From contig JARWIR010000017.1 in assembly GCA_029959085.1 (NCBI GenBank), positions 20,759,507 to 20,823,506 on the forward strand: 64,000 nt of DNA, written 5' to 3'. This document shows positions 1-11,153 of the stretch, in pieces (position 1 is the stretch's first letter; each line of letters starts with the position of its first letter). The stretch comes from Nemophila menziesii. Its lineage: Eukaryota; Streptophyta; Magnoliopsida; Boraginales; Hydrophyllaceae. The notes beneath the pieces were generated by a model. The model was not told the DNA's origin and did no database searches. It worked only from the letters and a program-made list of their open reading frames with translations. A program made the translations under genes and the position numbers.

Positions 1-1
1 G

Positions 2-496
2 GTAACAAATGTAGGCATGCAAAACTACATGGCGCACATCTTGAGGAAGATAGGTGATAAGCTTGACCGAACTGTTAAAATAGATCCTATGACAAAGGGG
101 AGGCTAAGAGGAAACTACCCAAAGTTAGCTATTAAACTTGATCTGAAGAAACCACTGGAACCGGAGGTTAGAATGGGCTCTGATATATGTATGGTTGAGT
201 ATGAAGGGCTCCATTTGATATGCTTCAAATGTGGTAAGTTCGGGCATAGAAAAGAAAATTTCCCGCCAAATATATCGACAAGAATGGAGGATGATATGAA
301 CGCCACTAATGGAAAGGAGAAGGCAATTGATGATGTTATAGAGGTCCCGGTTATAAAAGAAAAATATGGGGAGTGGATGACGGTAAGACGAGAGAGTGGT
401 AAAGGAGTTACAAATAACACTCCGAAATCTCATTTCAAAGTGGATTTGGAACCCAATTTGAGGCGCTTAGAATGGAAGAAAATGGAGCTGAGATGA
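2..496 (+). pseudogene. LINE ORF1 fragment with zinc knuckle (5' end outside window)
   Basis: This is the C-terminal half of an L1-type plant LINE ORF1 protein, the nucleic-acid-binding partner of the ORF2 endonuclease/reverse transcriptase. The frame is open from base 2, so the true start lies left of the window. It reads a DUF4283-like region (GDKLDRTVKID), then VEYEGLHLICFKCGKFGHRKENFP, a CCHC-type knuckle with C-x2-C-x4-H spacing; the last Cys of the usual knuckle is replaced (ENF). A TGA at 494-496 ends it, followed by degenerate sequence. The ORF2 endonuclease lies 740 bp downstream on the same strand, the order expected of a LINE. The ORF1 tail is probably in 497-1232, where frames are broken. 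It is almost certainly not a host gene. Confidence 0.8.
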
Positions 497-1232
497 GGTA
501 AAATCTGCATAGTATTTCAAGTAAAGGTTAAAGCTCGGGAACAAAAAATAATAATAGTAAAAGAAAGAGCGTTTCATGGGCTAATACCAACAACAAAAAA
601 TTTGGAGGTGCTAAAGGACATGGTGTAATTTCATCGCCAAATTTTGAGGTCCTTGAAGATATAGTAGAGGTAAATTATTTTGAAGCTAATGAATTACAAA
701 AGGGGGAAAGCTCCTAAAAAATGGAAAAAAGATCACAAAAGAAGGAAAAGTCAATAACAAATCAGGTGCGAAATTGGTTATTGGGAGTACTGTTTTGAGC
801 TTTGTGGGTAAGTCATATAGTGAGGCATGTCTTGGACAGAAAATGGGGGAGCTAGTTGAGGTAAATATTGGAGAAACTATTAGTGGAGGGTTGGTTTCAA
901 ATACAATTAAAACAAATTATGGCCCCTTTGATGCGGGACCTGTCACACCAAAATATGCAGCCAACTGCAAAAGCTGGAACATCACCAGCAAGTCCTCGCG
1001 GCAATACAGATAGCAGCTCCCTTGCTATGATGTCGCCTGATCCTCTTTGGGACATGGCTGCATGTGATGAGGGGGACGATGTAATGTGGCTTGAAAGCCA
1101 AGCTGCGGAGTCGTCTGAAGAAGAACACCAACCATGCGAGCAGAGCCCAAGGAGCGGGAAAGAAGACGTGAATATGGATTCTCGCACATGATGCGCCATG
1201 AGGTAACTCTCATAAATTAATTTTATTATTTA
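497..1232 (+). other. LINE spacer / degenerate ORF1 tail
   Basis: No continuous frame covers this stretch between the ORF1 zinc knuckle and the ORF2 endonuclease. Short open pieces (for example 868-1191, rich in Ser, Glu and Asp) resemble the low-complexity C-terminal tail of plant LINE ORF1 proteins. I infer a frameshifted ORF1 tail from position only; no motif is decisive. Confidence 0.4.
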
Positions 1233-2150
1233 ATGAATTTTTTCAATTTTTCAGGAATGAATTGGGAGAAATCTAAACTTCCCGTTAACATATTAATTTG
1301 GAATTGTTACGGTGCGGCTAAACCTAGGTTTCGTCGTGTATTGCAAGACATGATGATAAAGAATAATTTTTGGTTCACGGTAATTATGGAACCGCGTGTA
1401 AGTGGTATAAATGCCAATAAAATTATTAACTCCTCGCAAAAGGATATCTCTGTTAGAGTGGATTCGGAATGCTACGTAGGCGGTATTTGGCATTCAGATA
1501 TAAACGTAAGAGTTTTATCAGCTGGTCGTCAAGTAATTAATGTCGAGATAAGCCAGAAAGGGTGTAATCTTGGGTGTTCTCAGCCGTATATGCGAGTCCA
1601 GATTATAAACAAAGAGATATACTCTGGGATGCACTTTATCATGCCTTCCGTAATCTCAATTCACCTTGTCTTGTTGCCGGAGATTTCAATCAAGTAGGTA
1701 TAGAAATAGATAAAAAGGTGGAGTTTCCGGTGTTTCAAGAAGAATGGAAAAGTTTGAGGAGTGGAGGCCTAGCTGTGGGTTAATTGATCTTGGGTTCAAA
1801 GGATAGAGCTTATGGTAATATAGAGTGGCAGCTTTTGTTCCCGATTACTTGTGTTATTCATTTATTAAGGGTTCATTCGGATCACATGCCAATCTTGATA
1901 CAAGTTTGCCCAAACCGAAGTTGAATTCTCACCTTTTTAGGTTCGAAACAGCTTGGTGCACCATAAGGGTTTTCAGGAATTTATTGATAAAGAATGGGAA
2001 GGTAATAACATCGGTATTGGGGATGGATTAGTGGCAATTCAAAACCGAATAAATAAGTGGAAAATGGAGATCTTTGGAGATTTGAATCGTAAAAAAAGGG
2101 AATTGTTGGGGTGTCAAATCGGTGTTCAATCCGGCGAGTTCTAAGGTTGT
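1233..2150 (+). pseudogene. LINE ORF2 endonuclease domain, frameshifted and 3'-truncated
   Basis: Start of a LINE ORF2: an APE-type endonuclease that nicks target DNA for target-primed reverse transcription. The first frame (1233-1697) has ILIWNCYGAAKPRFRR, matching the N-terminal NCRGA signature, and MEPRVSG, matching the catalytic-Glu TETRVSG block. A frameshift near 1570 moves reading to a second frame (1574-1783) with AVYASP and VAGDFNQV (the GDFN catalytic block). A third frame near 1800-1910 has EWQLLFP and HSDHMPI, the SDH catalytic block. Similarity fades by about 2150, and no reverse-transcriptase domain follows. Frameshifts, stops and the missing RT make it a dead relic. Confidence 0.8.
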
Positions 2151-2312
2151 AAAACAAGTTATCAAATTTCATTACTAGATATTCTAGGTTGACCCACTTA
2201 TCTAAAAATCTTTATTGTTTCTCCTTGAGTTTCCTACTTTAATACTTTATGAGAGTTGTGGATAGAACATAAATAGGCTGATAATTTATGATTATAATTA
2301 TGATAATAGTTA

Positions 2313-2567
2313 CTTTTTCCATTTCAAAATGTTTGTCCACTTACTAAAATTATTGTTTTGAAATATTTGTCCACTTAGTATTTTAAGACACTTTTCCCCT
2401 ATTTTTCTATTATTATCCCTATTAAAATATTAAAATTTATATTTTCGATACACATCTAAGATATCAAGATACTTTATGAAAGGTAATTTTGTAATAGAAA
2501 TTGTAATTATTATATTTTTTAATATATGTGAAAAGCAAAGTGGACAAATATTTTAAAACTGAGGGAG
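2313..2567. mobile_element. Stowaway-like MITE
   Basis: A 255-bp element flanked by TA on both sides (2311-2312 and 2568-2569). The right end reads GAGGGAG and its complement CTCCCTC matches the Stowaway end; the left end has drifted (CTTTTTCCATTTCAAAA). Both subterminal regions contain complementary 'tgtccactta'/'aagtggacaaa' blocks. It is of the same general type as the elements at 14756 and 48762. Non-coding, mobilised in trans by mariner-type transposases (family knowledge). Confidence 0.75.
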
Positions 2568-2569
2568 TA

Positions 2570-3711
2570 TATAATACTCGTTCATAGGTTCTTGTTTCGT
2601 TGCAATTATGATAACAGTAGATATAGTACATGTGTATATGTGGTTGTTTGACTACTTGTAATTTGTTTCCTTGGTTTAATGGATTTATCTGTTTACTGTA
2701 GAAAAATTGATCCCCCTATTGATATTTTCACACAAAAATTCAAATAAAGAAATATATATATTGTTCAAAATAATATTATTCAACATAACATTTATGACGT
2801 GGCATGATTTGATTAGTAAAATATAAAGAAAATGTTAGATTGTAAAATTAAAGAGATTAATAAATCATTTCCAAACATATCACACTAATTAATAGATGGT
2901 ATATATCATTACTCTAAAAAGAATTCTAGTCTTCTTAAATCCTATATATTTATTAGATATATTTCAAGATTTCGAATTGTAGTGATTGATCTCCTAACTA
3001 AGTGCTAAGGTGTAATCTTCTCTTAGAAAATTACATACGCCTGCAAACGAATCTACTCGGGCTGAACTTTAGTTATCTTGAAGTTGGTCTGTTAATATTT
3101 TAGTGAGTTTGAATTGGGTTTGAGTTTGAAAGGACTCTTAATATTCAAGTTTGGGTTTAACTCATTTATTTTTCAAGTTTGAGCTTAGCTCGGTTTTGGT
3201 TAGTTTAAGGCTTGTTAGAGAGTCATTTGAGACTCATTTAAGATTTGTTTATTTTTCTATGATACATATTTTTATTTGAGAATTTAGTGTGATTTAAAAT
3301 ATAGTTAAGTAAAACTAATATATAACACATTATATAATTTGACTTAAAGAAAAAAGATTACATACTATATATAGAATATTCTTAGTTATGATTAATTATA
3401 TAAGAAAAACTTTTATGTGATACTGACTTTTTATATATATATATTGATAATTTTCAATTGAATGTATCTACCGAACCTACTAACAAACTTTTTAAGAACC
3501 TTATCAACTGTTTACAAGTTTAACGATTAGAGATTATAAAAGTTTGAGATCAAATCGTTTGATAAACGAGTTTTAATTTAAAATTTAATCTTGTCTTGTT
3601 TAAGTAACGAGTCGATCTCAGACAAACTTTTAACGATCTCAAATTCAAACCCTTAATAATATAGACTCTTTTGCAATCCTAGTCATAAGTTCCTTTCTCT
3701 ATTTTAATTAA
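2570..3711. other. AT-rich intergenic stretch, no gene seen
   Basis: No open frame or RNA gene is supported. Bases 3060-3660 contain scattered 'gtttgagtttg' and 'caaactt' motifs on both strands, suggesting an old inverted-repeat element, but I could not define its ends. A piece around 2780-2910 ends 'gatggtatatatcattactc', resembling the end of the MITE at 6370-6528. Confidence 0.4.
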
Positions 3712-5215
3712 GGCTCAATTACCTATGGAGTCTTAAAAATTATTGTAGATGACACATAGGAACTAGTCAATTCCTCACTCCTTCTTAGAGGTCAATAAGA
3801 TGTCCAATGTTATAACTACTCTTCTAGTGCATATAAGACAAAAAAATAGATTCTTCGCTCTCCTCCACTACCATTACTCTCTTTCTCCTCCATTACCATT
3901 AATCTCTCTCCTCCATTATCATTTTTTCTCTCTCCTCCCTCATTAATTATCAAATAATTTCCAGCTCCGACCACAACCACCGATCACCACCGACCACCGC
4001 CGAAAAACGTTCTGAGCGTGGAAAAAAGTTCTGAGCCTGGAGTACTTAGCATGGAAAAATTATTGAGCATAGGCTACTGAGCATGAAAAAAATTGTTGAG
4101 TATCGGAAAAAAGTTTTGAGTGTCGAAAAAAGTTGCTGAGTATTCGATTTTTTTTTGTTGACTGACTTTACTGAGCATGCTCGTTTTCTCAGTATCTTTA
4201 CTGAGCATGCTCAGTAACTTGCTGAGCGTTTTTCATATAATCAGAAAATTTACTGAGCATTTCTCGTATAATCAGTAAAAGTGCTGAGCATTTAGACAAA
4301 AGTTATGGAGTAATATAAAAATCTATTTTACATTAACAAAAATTAAATTATTACATTATAATTACAAGGAATAAAGGAAAAAAACAATAAAACAACAAAA
4401 TAACCTAACTAAACTCATTTGACCAGATCTGGTCAAACCAGATCTGGAAAAAAATTATACTAGTGTACAGAGTACGCGAATAAAAAAAACTGCTTTGTTT
4501 CGTTCACGACGGCTTCGGCAATACTGAGCAGAAAAAGCCCCGGCGAGTTCACGCCGAAGCAACACAGTGCTTTCCTCGTCGCCGATATTCCTCGGAGTTC
4601 GTTCTTTCCTCGTCGCCGACATTCCTTGGAGCCTTCATCGAAGAAATGTAGCGAAGCCGCCACCATGAAAAAGCTAGATCTGTTCGCCATGGAGGTTGCA
4701 TCCTCGCCGCCACTGATGCGAGAAACTTTGGTGAAAATGGCAGAAGATTCGGCAGTGAAGTCTAAGGCAAATGTAGACTTGGAAGAAAGAGAAGATCCGG
4801 CAGTGAAACTTTGGAAGAAATCTGGCACTGAAGATTTGGAAGAAAGAGAAGATTAAAGCAGAAAAAGAAGCGCCGATTGGATCCTTTGGTGGTGTCGATT
4901 CTGCTGGTGGTTACAGCTCCGACCATCTTCTCCAGCAAGGCAAATGTAGAGCACTGTGTTGATGGAAGAAAGAGAAAATCTAACGTGTGTTTCTAGATCT
5001 ATGCTGATGAGAGATAAGATAGAGCAACATTTGAGATTTAATTTTTATCTAATAATAAATAGTATATATAGAGAAATAAAAAAAAAGTTAAAACAGTAAT
5101 TAGTTTTTTGGCTTATAATGTTAATTTTTTTTTGTGTCCTTTAGAAAAAAAGGCTATAAAGCCGGTTTTTTTAAGTCACGAGATGGATCTTCAAGACTTT
5201 TTAGGTAATAATTTC
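3712..5215. mobile_element. Non-autonomous Mutator-like element, copy 1
   Basis: A 1.5-kb element bounded by a 9-bp direct repeat TTTAATTAA (3703-3711 and 5216-5224). Its ends are imperfect inverted repeats sharing ATTACCTA followed by an AGTCTT block. A 9-bp target duplication is the Mutator superfamily signature. It carries a pyrimidine-rich stretch (3855-3960), a minisatellite of 'ctgagcatgg/ctgagcgtgg' variants (4008-4290), and GC-richer sequence (4500-4950) with short open frames on both strands. None resembles a known protein. A diverged second copy sits at 17831-21079. The GC-rich core may be captured genomic sequence (Pack-MULE-like); this is inference. Confidence 0.65.
4008..4290. 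repeat. 'ctgagcatgg' minisatellite inside MULE copy 1
   Basis: Irregular tandem repeats built on 'gttctgagcatggaaaaaa' and 'ttgctgagcat', about 20 bp each and interrupted. The same motif with a different copy number lies at 19540-19970 in the second copy. Confidence 0.6.
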
Positions 5216-5497
5216 TTTAATTAATTTCCTTAGGTATGCGTAATCCATTGGGTATTAGTTTTTGTAATATCATTATAGTCCACACAATCTACATTTTGAA
5301 AAAACAAAAACACTATTCAAATTCAAGACAAGAGTGAGTAGAATTTTAATTAAAGATCCCCACAACATATGCAACCACTAATTGAATCCTTGTTTTTCAA
5401 AAAATAAAAAAATCCTAGTTTTCAAAGCACCTCAGATTTACTTGTTTATACCACTTTTAAAAATTTAAAAATACTACTTTTTAAATAAAGGAAAATT

Positions 5498-5660
5498 CTT
5501 CCATCCAATATTGGATGATCCTACACCAATAATATTAATACACATACCCCATGTGTTAAACTTGCAAAAATAACTAACATATTAATCTAGTGACATGTGT
5601 TTTGTTAAAATAATCCATAGTTATGATATGAATATTGTACCATCCAATATTGGATGGAAG
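5498..5660. mobile_element. Short inverted-repeat element (MITE)
   Basis: A 163-bp segment with ends CTTCCATCCAATATTGGATG and its exact complement CATCCAATATTGGATGGAAG. Each terminal repeat is itself nearly palindromic (CATCCAATATTGGATG). The interior is AT-rich and non-coding. No clear target duplication was seen, so the superfamily is unassigned. The surrounding 5225-6575 stretch is AT-rich with no gene. Confidence 0.55.
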
Positions 5661-6369
5661 TCTTACCCCTTTTTAAAATAAGCTCTAAAAGTAATTTTAA
5701 ATTTCAAAAAAAAAATTACTATTTTTTAAAATTTTATCAAAATATGGTTTTTAAGTTAAAATTGTTTTTAGTTCTAAAATAAGTACTCCAAATAAAGTGT
5801 AGATATCCTTAATTTTATACATATGAAAATCTATAAAATCATTTTTGATTTTAATAATATTTGATCTCAAGATGATCTTTTAGTTATTATGTAATACTTT
5901 GTCCTTTTTTTTTTTGGTCGATATGTAATACTTTGTCCAACCAGCAACTATCAATTTTCTTTAAATATCTTTTTTTCCCATCTCATGTGGAATACGACTT
6001 TTGAATTTATTAACATGTCCTTCAATGTATATATACGACAAAAAAAAAAATTATTTGCAAAAAATAACAAAGAACTTATTGCAGCCTCCGTAAAGGTCTC
6101 TTTCCCTCATCCCATGTGAAATACGACTTCTGAATTTATTAACAAACATGCCACTCAATGTAAATAAAACAAAGTCTTTGCAAAACATCTTATTGAACCC
6201 TTTTTCCAGCTTATATCCAGCAATTTCTGTTTTTGTCCGCATTTGTTAGTCTAGATAGAGTATTAGTATCGAATATTATATATATATACCATTTAAATTC
6301 ATATCATCCAGCAATTTCTGTTTTTTTTCGCATTTGTTAGTCTAAATGGAGTATTAGTATCAAGTAATT

Positions 6370-6528
6370 ATATATACCACCCAAATTTATACCATCCAAT
6401 AACGTGGCGTGAATTCGATGGTTACAAATCTTTAATTAGATCAAAAAATTAAATAGATTAAAGATTTATAACCAACCAATTCACGCCACATCATTGGGTG
6501 GCATGATCTTGAGTGGTATATATCATTA
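6370..6528. mobile_element. Hairpin-forming MITE
   Basis: Two long inverted arms (roughly 6370-6440 and 6455-6528) share ATATATACCAC, ACGTGGCGTGAATT (ATGTGGCGTGAATT in the other arm) and AATCTTTAATT, with a short AT spacer. The single strand would fold into an imperfect hairpin of about 70 bp. Non-coding; superfamily not determined. Confidence 0.6.
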
Positions 6529-6576
6529 CTCATTAGTATCTCCTGGTGTGACATATACATAGATCAGACTGTCGTT

Positions 6577-6757
6577 ATATAGGTTACACAATTTCTCTTT
6601 TAATGGATTTGGTAGCAGTTTTTTTTTTTTGATATCATGGGTGTCCGGGCCAACTTTCGCTCACCACAACTAATCCCATGGGAAATATAGACGTCTCCCC
6701 ATGCATATTCCCAGATTATAGGTTACACGATTTCTCTTTTAATGGATTTGGTAGCAA
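6577..6757. repeat. 42-bp direct repeat flanking a SINE 3' fragment
   Basis: The sequence beginning 'ataggttacac' and ending 'ggatttggtagca' occurs at about 6577-6618 and again at about 6716-6757 with very few differences. A truncated SINE 3' end lies between the two copies. This is longer than a normal SINE target duplication. Confidence 0.6.
6619..6715 (-). mobile_element. SINE, 3' fragment only
   Basis: On the minus strand this reads the 3' body of the same SINE as its neighbour at 6758-7022: 'catggggagacg', 'ggcccggacaccc' and 'gatatc', then an A-rich tail (T run on the plus strand at 6619-6630). The tRNA-like head is missing, consistent with 5' truncation. Confidence 0.6.
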
Positions 6758-7022
6758 TTTTTTTCTTTTTTTCTTTCTGATATCATGGTTGTCCGGGCCA
6801 GCTTTCGCGCACCACGGCTAATCTCATTGGAAATATACACGCCTCCCCATGCATATTCCCAGGTTAATCAGAACTAGGTAACCCATGTTCAAGGAGGGAA
6901 ATCGAATCGTACACCTCCTACTTTAACCCCTTTAAAGGCTAAAGAAATAACAAGGCTGAGGGGATTCGAACCATGTACCTCCTACATAAGAGACAAGGTC
7001 TTGGCCATTGAGTTAGCCCCAA
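6758..7022 (-). mobile_element. tRNA-derived SINE, full length
   Basis: Minus strand, starting near 7022 with a tRNA-like head: GGGGCTAACTCAATGGCC holds the box A region, and about 45 nt on GGTTCGAATCCCC is a good box B. The body continues to 'ggtgcgcgaaagctggcccggac' ending 'gatatc' and an A-rich tail interrupted by G. This is the layout of plant tRNA-related SINEs, transcribed by pol III and retrotransposed by LINE machinery (family knowledge). The family name is not certain. Confidence 0.65.
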
Positions 7023-7049
7023 TGGTTTAGTTTTGTTAATCATGCAACT

Positions 7050-7237
7050 CGGGTCTCCAAGATAAAGACGACTAAGGACATTAACTGCATGACTCATATC
7101 TGGTCTCTGAGATGGCTCACGAGCAGGGCAATGACCTGCCAACAACTTTGGAGATGCTTTTGTAAGTTCCTTCATCAGGATTGAGAGTTGGGTTAAGAGC
7201 TTTTCGAAAATTGTCTTTGTTGATAAGGACTCTGCCA
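7050..7237 (-). pseudogene. TMK-type kinase exon 2 fragment
   Basis: About 190 bp closely similar to part of exon 2 of the intact TMK gene (13912-14085), in the same orientation. Shared blocks include those for [17 protein letters not shown] and the 'gataaggactct' stretch. Small indels (for example loss of bases in the 'gccagctcagcaac' region) shift the frame, so neither the kinase C-lobe nor any full domain is encoded. It lies between a SINE (ending 7022) and the CACTA element (from about 7255). It is either the remnant of a tandem TMK duplicate destroyed by transposons or a TE-associated captured piece; same-strand placement slightly favours the former. Confidence 0.8.
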
Positions 7238-9771
7238 CCGATGTTGTGAAACATCACTCGGGACTACATTTTTCGTTGCTAGTGGTTAAAAAATTAGTCG
7301 TTAAATGATCATTTGATCATTAGCGACTACATATCGCCGCGACTATATGGTCGCTAGAATTTAAGACATATCATTTGCGACTAAACCTTTGTTTGTCTTC
7401 GCAAAGCATAATCGTCAATTACGACGACAAAAGTTGTCGCACTTGATAAGTTTCTAGCAACAACATGAAGTAGTCAGAGTTAACAATGATTAGCGACTAC
7501 GCTTGTAGTCGTTGTAGTATTGTATTTTTGACAACTTTTATTTAGTCGCTAAAGAAGGAATTCTTAGCCGACTACTTTCAATCTTTTGCGACTACTTTGT
7601 AGTCGTAAATGTCCATTTTTCTAAAAAAATTATTTTACATTTTTTTTCTAAAAAAAATTATTTTATATATTTTTTATTTTTAATATTTGAACGTAATAAA
7701 AATAATGCATAAATAAATGAAATAATATTAAAATATTAAAATAAAGTCAGGGTTGATAATGATAAAAAGTCAACATCGAATAAAATGTCAACAAAAATAT
7801 AAAATAAAGTCCAAAGTAATAGATATTAAAGTCAACATACAAACATATCGATCAAACACATCAAAATACTAGGGATAAAATAAACATTATTCTTCTTCAT
7901 CCTTAGTTTCTTCCTCAACTCTTTCTCGGCTACCAGATGCACCAGTTGGAGATGGACTTGTTGAAGGGTTCGGTTGGACTGGAGTGAAAGGGCTAGTCCC
8001 GTTTGTGCCCTCATCTAGTTAACAAACCCCATAACTACGATAATATCGACAATCGTGAAAACAGGGGAGTAGGTGTCGACAATCGAACTCGTGGATCGAT
8101 TGGTTGTGGGAACGTACGAGGGTGGTCCTGTGTAGAGCAAAGCTCGTTTAAGGATGCAATCATATCACTAAGCTATTGATCATGGTCTCGTGTTGATGGA
8201 ACAACTTTGCCTCTAACCATCAATATCAAAAAATTCATGTATTCAACAAAAGCCAGTAAGCCATCATCTATATTATACATAAATCAATGATTTAAAAATG
8301 ATGCTAAATAAAACTTACAGATAGAAGATTAATAGCACCTAGCTTCAAAGTATATGGGCCATCCTTCTATTTTGTATAACAAGGTGGTACTTTCTCCCTC
8401 ATTGTTATACCAACTACTTGATCTACATGTTTTTCATAGTCTCATGTATGGTTCAAGGTGTCGTCTAGGATGCTAAAAAATCAACAGGTAATTTATCACC
8501 TAAGCCATGTAAAGCCCTAAGCGCCGATTGAGGGACTCCAGACCTCTGGGTTTTCTCTTCCTCGATTATGTTTTTAAACACATTGAATAAAGATTTAATT
8601 GATATAAACATAATCTGTATACCGAAAGGTGTGTTACAGTTGGCTAAAGAGGGACTCGGGTTGCGGGAAGGATCCCGTCCATCGTCATCCCCCTTGTGTG
8701 ATCGAGCTATTACATCATCCATATAATAATATCAATCTGAAATGTTAAATAAAAATAATAAAACATATAATGCAAAGAAAATTAAATTAAAATTAAACTA
8801 TTGAATTACAATGAAATAAACATTTAATTTAAATTTTCACTAATAATATCGTCCATGACATGTTCTTAAATGTTCTCTCACCCAAAAATCAATATATTCA
8901 CGATCATAACATATGCATTGCATTAAAAATCCTACACTGGTATACTACTTGGTGTCTTTTTTATTAAAATACCGTCTTTGAATACGGGGTTTTGATTGGT
9001 TTGCGAAACGGTCGTGAAATAAATAATAAAGTGCTTCGAGTTCATACCCACCCCGATCGTAGTAATAAGTCCTTTTTTCAAACAAATCCTACACATTCCT
9101 ATCCATGGTTTGGAAAATGAATAACAAACCTCTCGGTAAATTCCTCCCATTACGGACCCTAGTGAGAGTTTCAAGGGACCCTGGTGAGTCTGTCTTCTAA
9201 GGACAAGTAGTGACAATTAAGGACCTAAACCTATTAATAAATATTACATTTGAGTCCCTGTATTATTAAATATTACATTCAAGTCCCTATATTATTAAAC
9301 ATTACAATCAAATCCCTAGCTATATTAATAAATATTACATTCACCAAATGAGTTTAATAAAAAAAATACATTCAATTCACTATATTAATAAATATTACAT
9401 TCAAATTAATCAAAAATACATTAAAGTAATTAAAAATTGCAAATTAGACCCATTAAATACTAAATTCAAGTCCCTATAATATAAGAATTTACAAATTAGT
9501 CCTTATATTTATTTTTTCCATCAAGGACTACAAATGTACCGAGCAGACTATCAAACACATTCTTCTCACAATGCATAACATTAATGTTATGTTTCAACAA
9601 ATTTTCCGACCAACAAGGTAAAGGATAAAAATATTATTTTTCTTCCAATTAAACTCACGAGGACCTGTCTTTGTCACCTTGCCCCCAAAATCATTGTGTT
9701 TACTGGAAAACACAATAGGCAACCCATCTAACTACGTCTGAATATCGACGGGACTATGTTTCTTATGGAGG

Positions 9772-10653
9772 CTATCTACTCGGTATTCGCGTACGAAGAT
9801 GTGTTTTTTTTCTAAACCGATATTTCAATGATAACCACCGCCCATGATCAAAATAAATTATCCATTTTTTCACCTTCTTTGACGGAGTAAAATCAATGCA
9901 TTCTGGGCACGCTAAGTAACCTTGACCCTGCCAACCTGATGTGTATGATCTAGTCGGGTAATCATTAGTTGTGGACAACAAACAAAACTTTATTGTAAAC
10001 TCTTTCTTAGTATGCGCATCATACGTAAGGATCCCTATATCCCGCAACATGTCCAAATTTTCTATAATAGGGTGGAAAAAACATCCATACCTTACCGGGT
10101 GACTACGGGCCCAGAATCAATAAACAAAGTCGAAATGTGGTTTATTTCATGCATAACTATGGTGGAAGTTTTAGGCGGTCAATATAACTTGCCATATGTT
10201 GCAGGAGTTGTTCTACATAGAGAATGGACAAAAACAATCGATACCTAGTCCCAAGAATACATTACGAGCTTTACTCAAAAACTCAGGATGTAGCTTACAA
10301 ATCTCTTCCAGCTATCACCATCAACCGGATAGCATAACACATCTGGGTTGGTACTTTTTTTGGTATGGTTCCATATCATGTCTTTGGCGATATGTCTCAA
10401 AGCTTACAGTTGCTGCAATCGGAAAATCACAGAGTTTCTGATGCGACACTTTCTTACCCTTCTTCGGATCTCATCTAGATTCATCACATACTTGACAATG
10501 CTCGAGGTATTCGTTCTCCTTGTAATACAGAGCACAATATTTCAAGCAAACATTAGTCGTACAATATCCCATACCCATACTTTTCAACTTTTTGTTGCAC
10601 TCCTCGTAAGAAGTAGGCAACATATGACCTTCGGGCAACAAACGACACGACAA
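9772..10653 (-). pseudogene. CACTA TNP2-type transposase, broken
   Basis: Fragments of the En/Spm TNP2 transposase (Transposase_21 family), which cuts element ends during DNA transposition. The upstream piece (10653-10471) reads LPEGHMLPTSYEECNKK, MGMGY and YYKENEYLEHC, matching the family's 'lP.s.yea.k...lglgy...CpndC.LyWke' block with its zinc-binding Cys. A second piece (10056-9772) has ILTYDAHTKKEFTIK, NDYPTRSYTSGWQGQG and ACPEC, the conserved 'TYDA...ND.PA...lsGw...ACP.C' core. Several stops lie between and after these pieces, and the acidic catalytic C-terminal part is not recognisable. Non-functional. Confidence 0.75.
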
Positions 10654-11153
10654 TCGCAGGAGTTAGGTGAATGACGTGTTAGTCCACTTGTTATCACCTT
10701 CACGTGCATTAGCTTGACAATGATATTCAAATAACCAATTACCTTAGAACCAATGTAAAATTCGGTCTCCATTCCCTCGAACAAAGCTTCAAAACTACCA
10801 GGACTTGTATGATTCGCATTTATCATCTCGGTGTCACCCGGATGACCCCCAACATCGTAAGTGGGTCTCATATTGTCATACACATTCATCATTTCATCTT
10901 CTACACTTGCGAAAGGGATTTCTACGGGATTTTCTAAGTTTTTACCATGCTTTGTCCAAACCTCATATGTGGACAAAAATCCGTAATTTAGAATGTGTGC
11001 CTTAACCTCATGGATGCGGAATTTACTATTATTCGAACAATTATTACACGGAAAAAATAAACCATTAAAACCCACTTGTTTTTCCACAAAATCGACAAAT
11101 TCTTCCAAATCATTAACATATTCGAAGGTAACATAACGATTTGATATAATCAA
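10584..11153 (-). pseudogene. Transposase-associated domain of the CACTA element
   Basis: A 189-residue open frame whose first 85 residues match the plant transposase-associated domain found N-terminal to TNP2: EYVNDLEEFVDFV, then FPCNNCSNN (the C-x2-C zinc pair) and VKAHILNYGF..YEVWTKHGK (the 'HL...GF...Y..W..HGE' block). Further on, FEALFEGMETEFYIGSKV fits the linker that precedes the TNP2 core. The reading frame is lost near 10650 and the next conserved piece is in another frame. It is the 5' coding part of the decayed CACTA element. Confidence 0.75.

Noticed and set aside
4460..4828. 122-residue minus-strand frame in MULE copy 1
   Set aside because: It overlaps a plus-strand frame of the same GC-rich stretch, is not kept in copy 2, and matches no known family.
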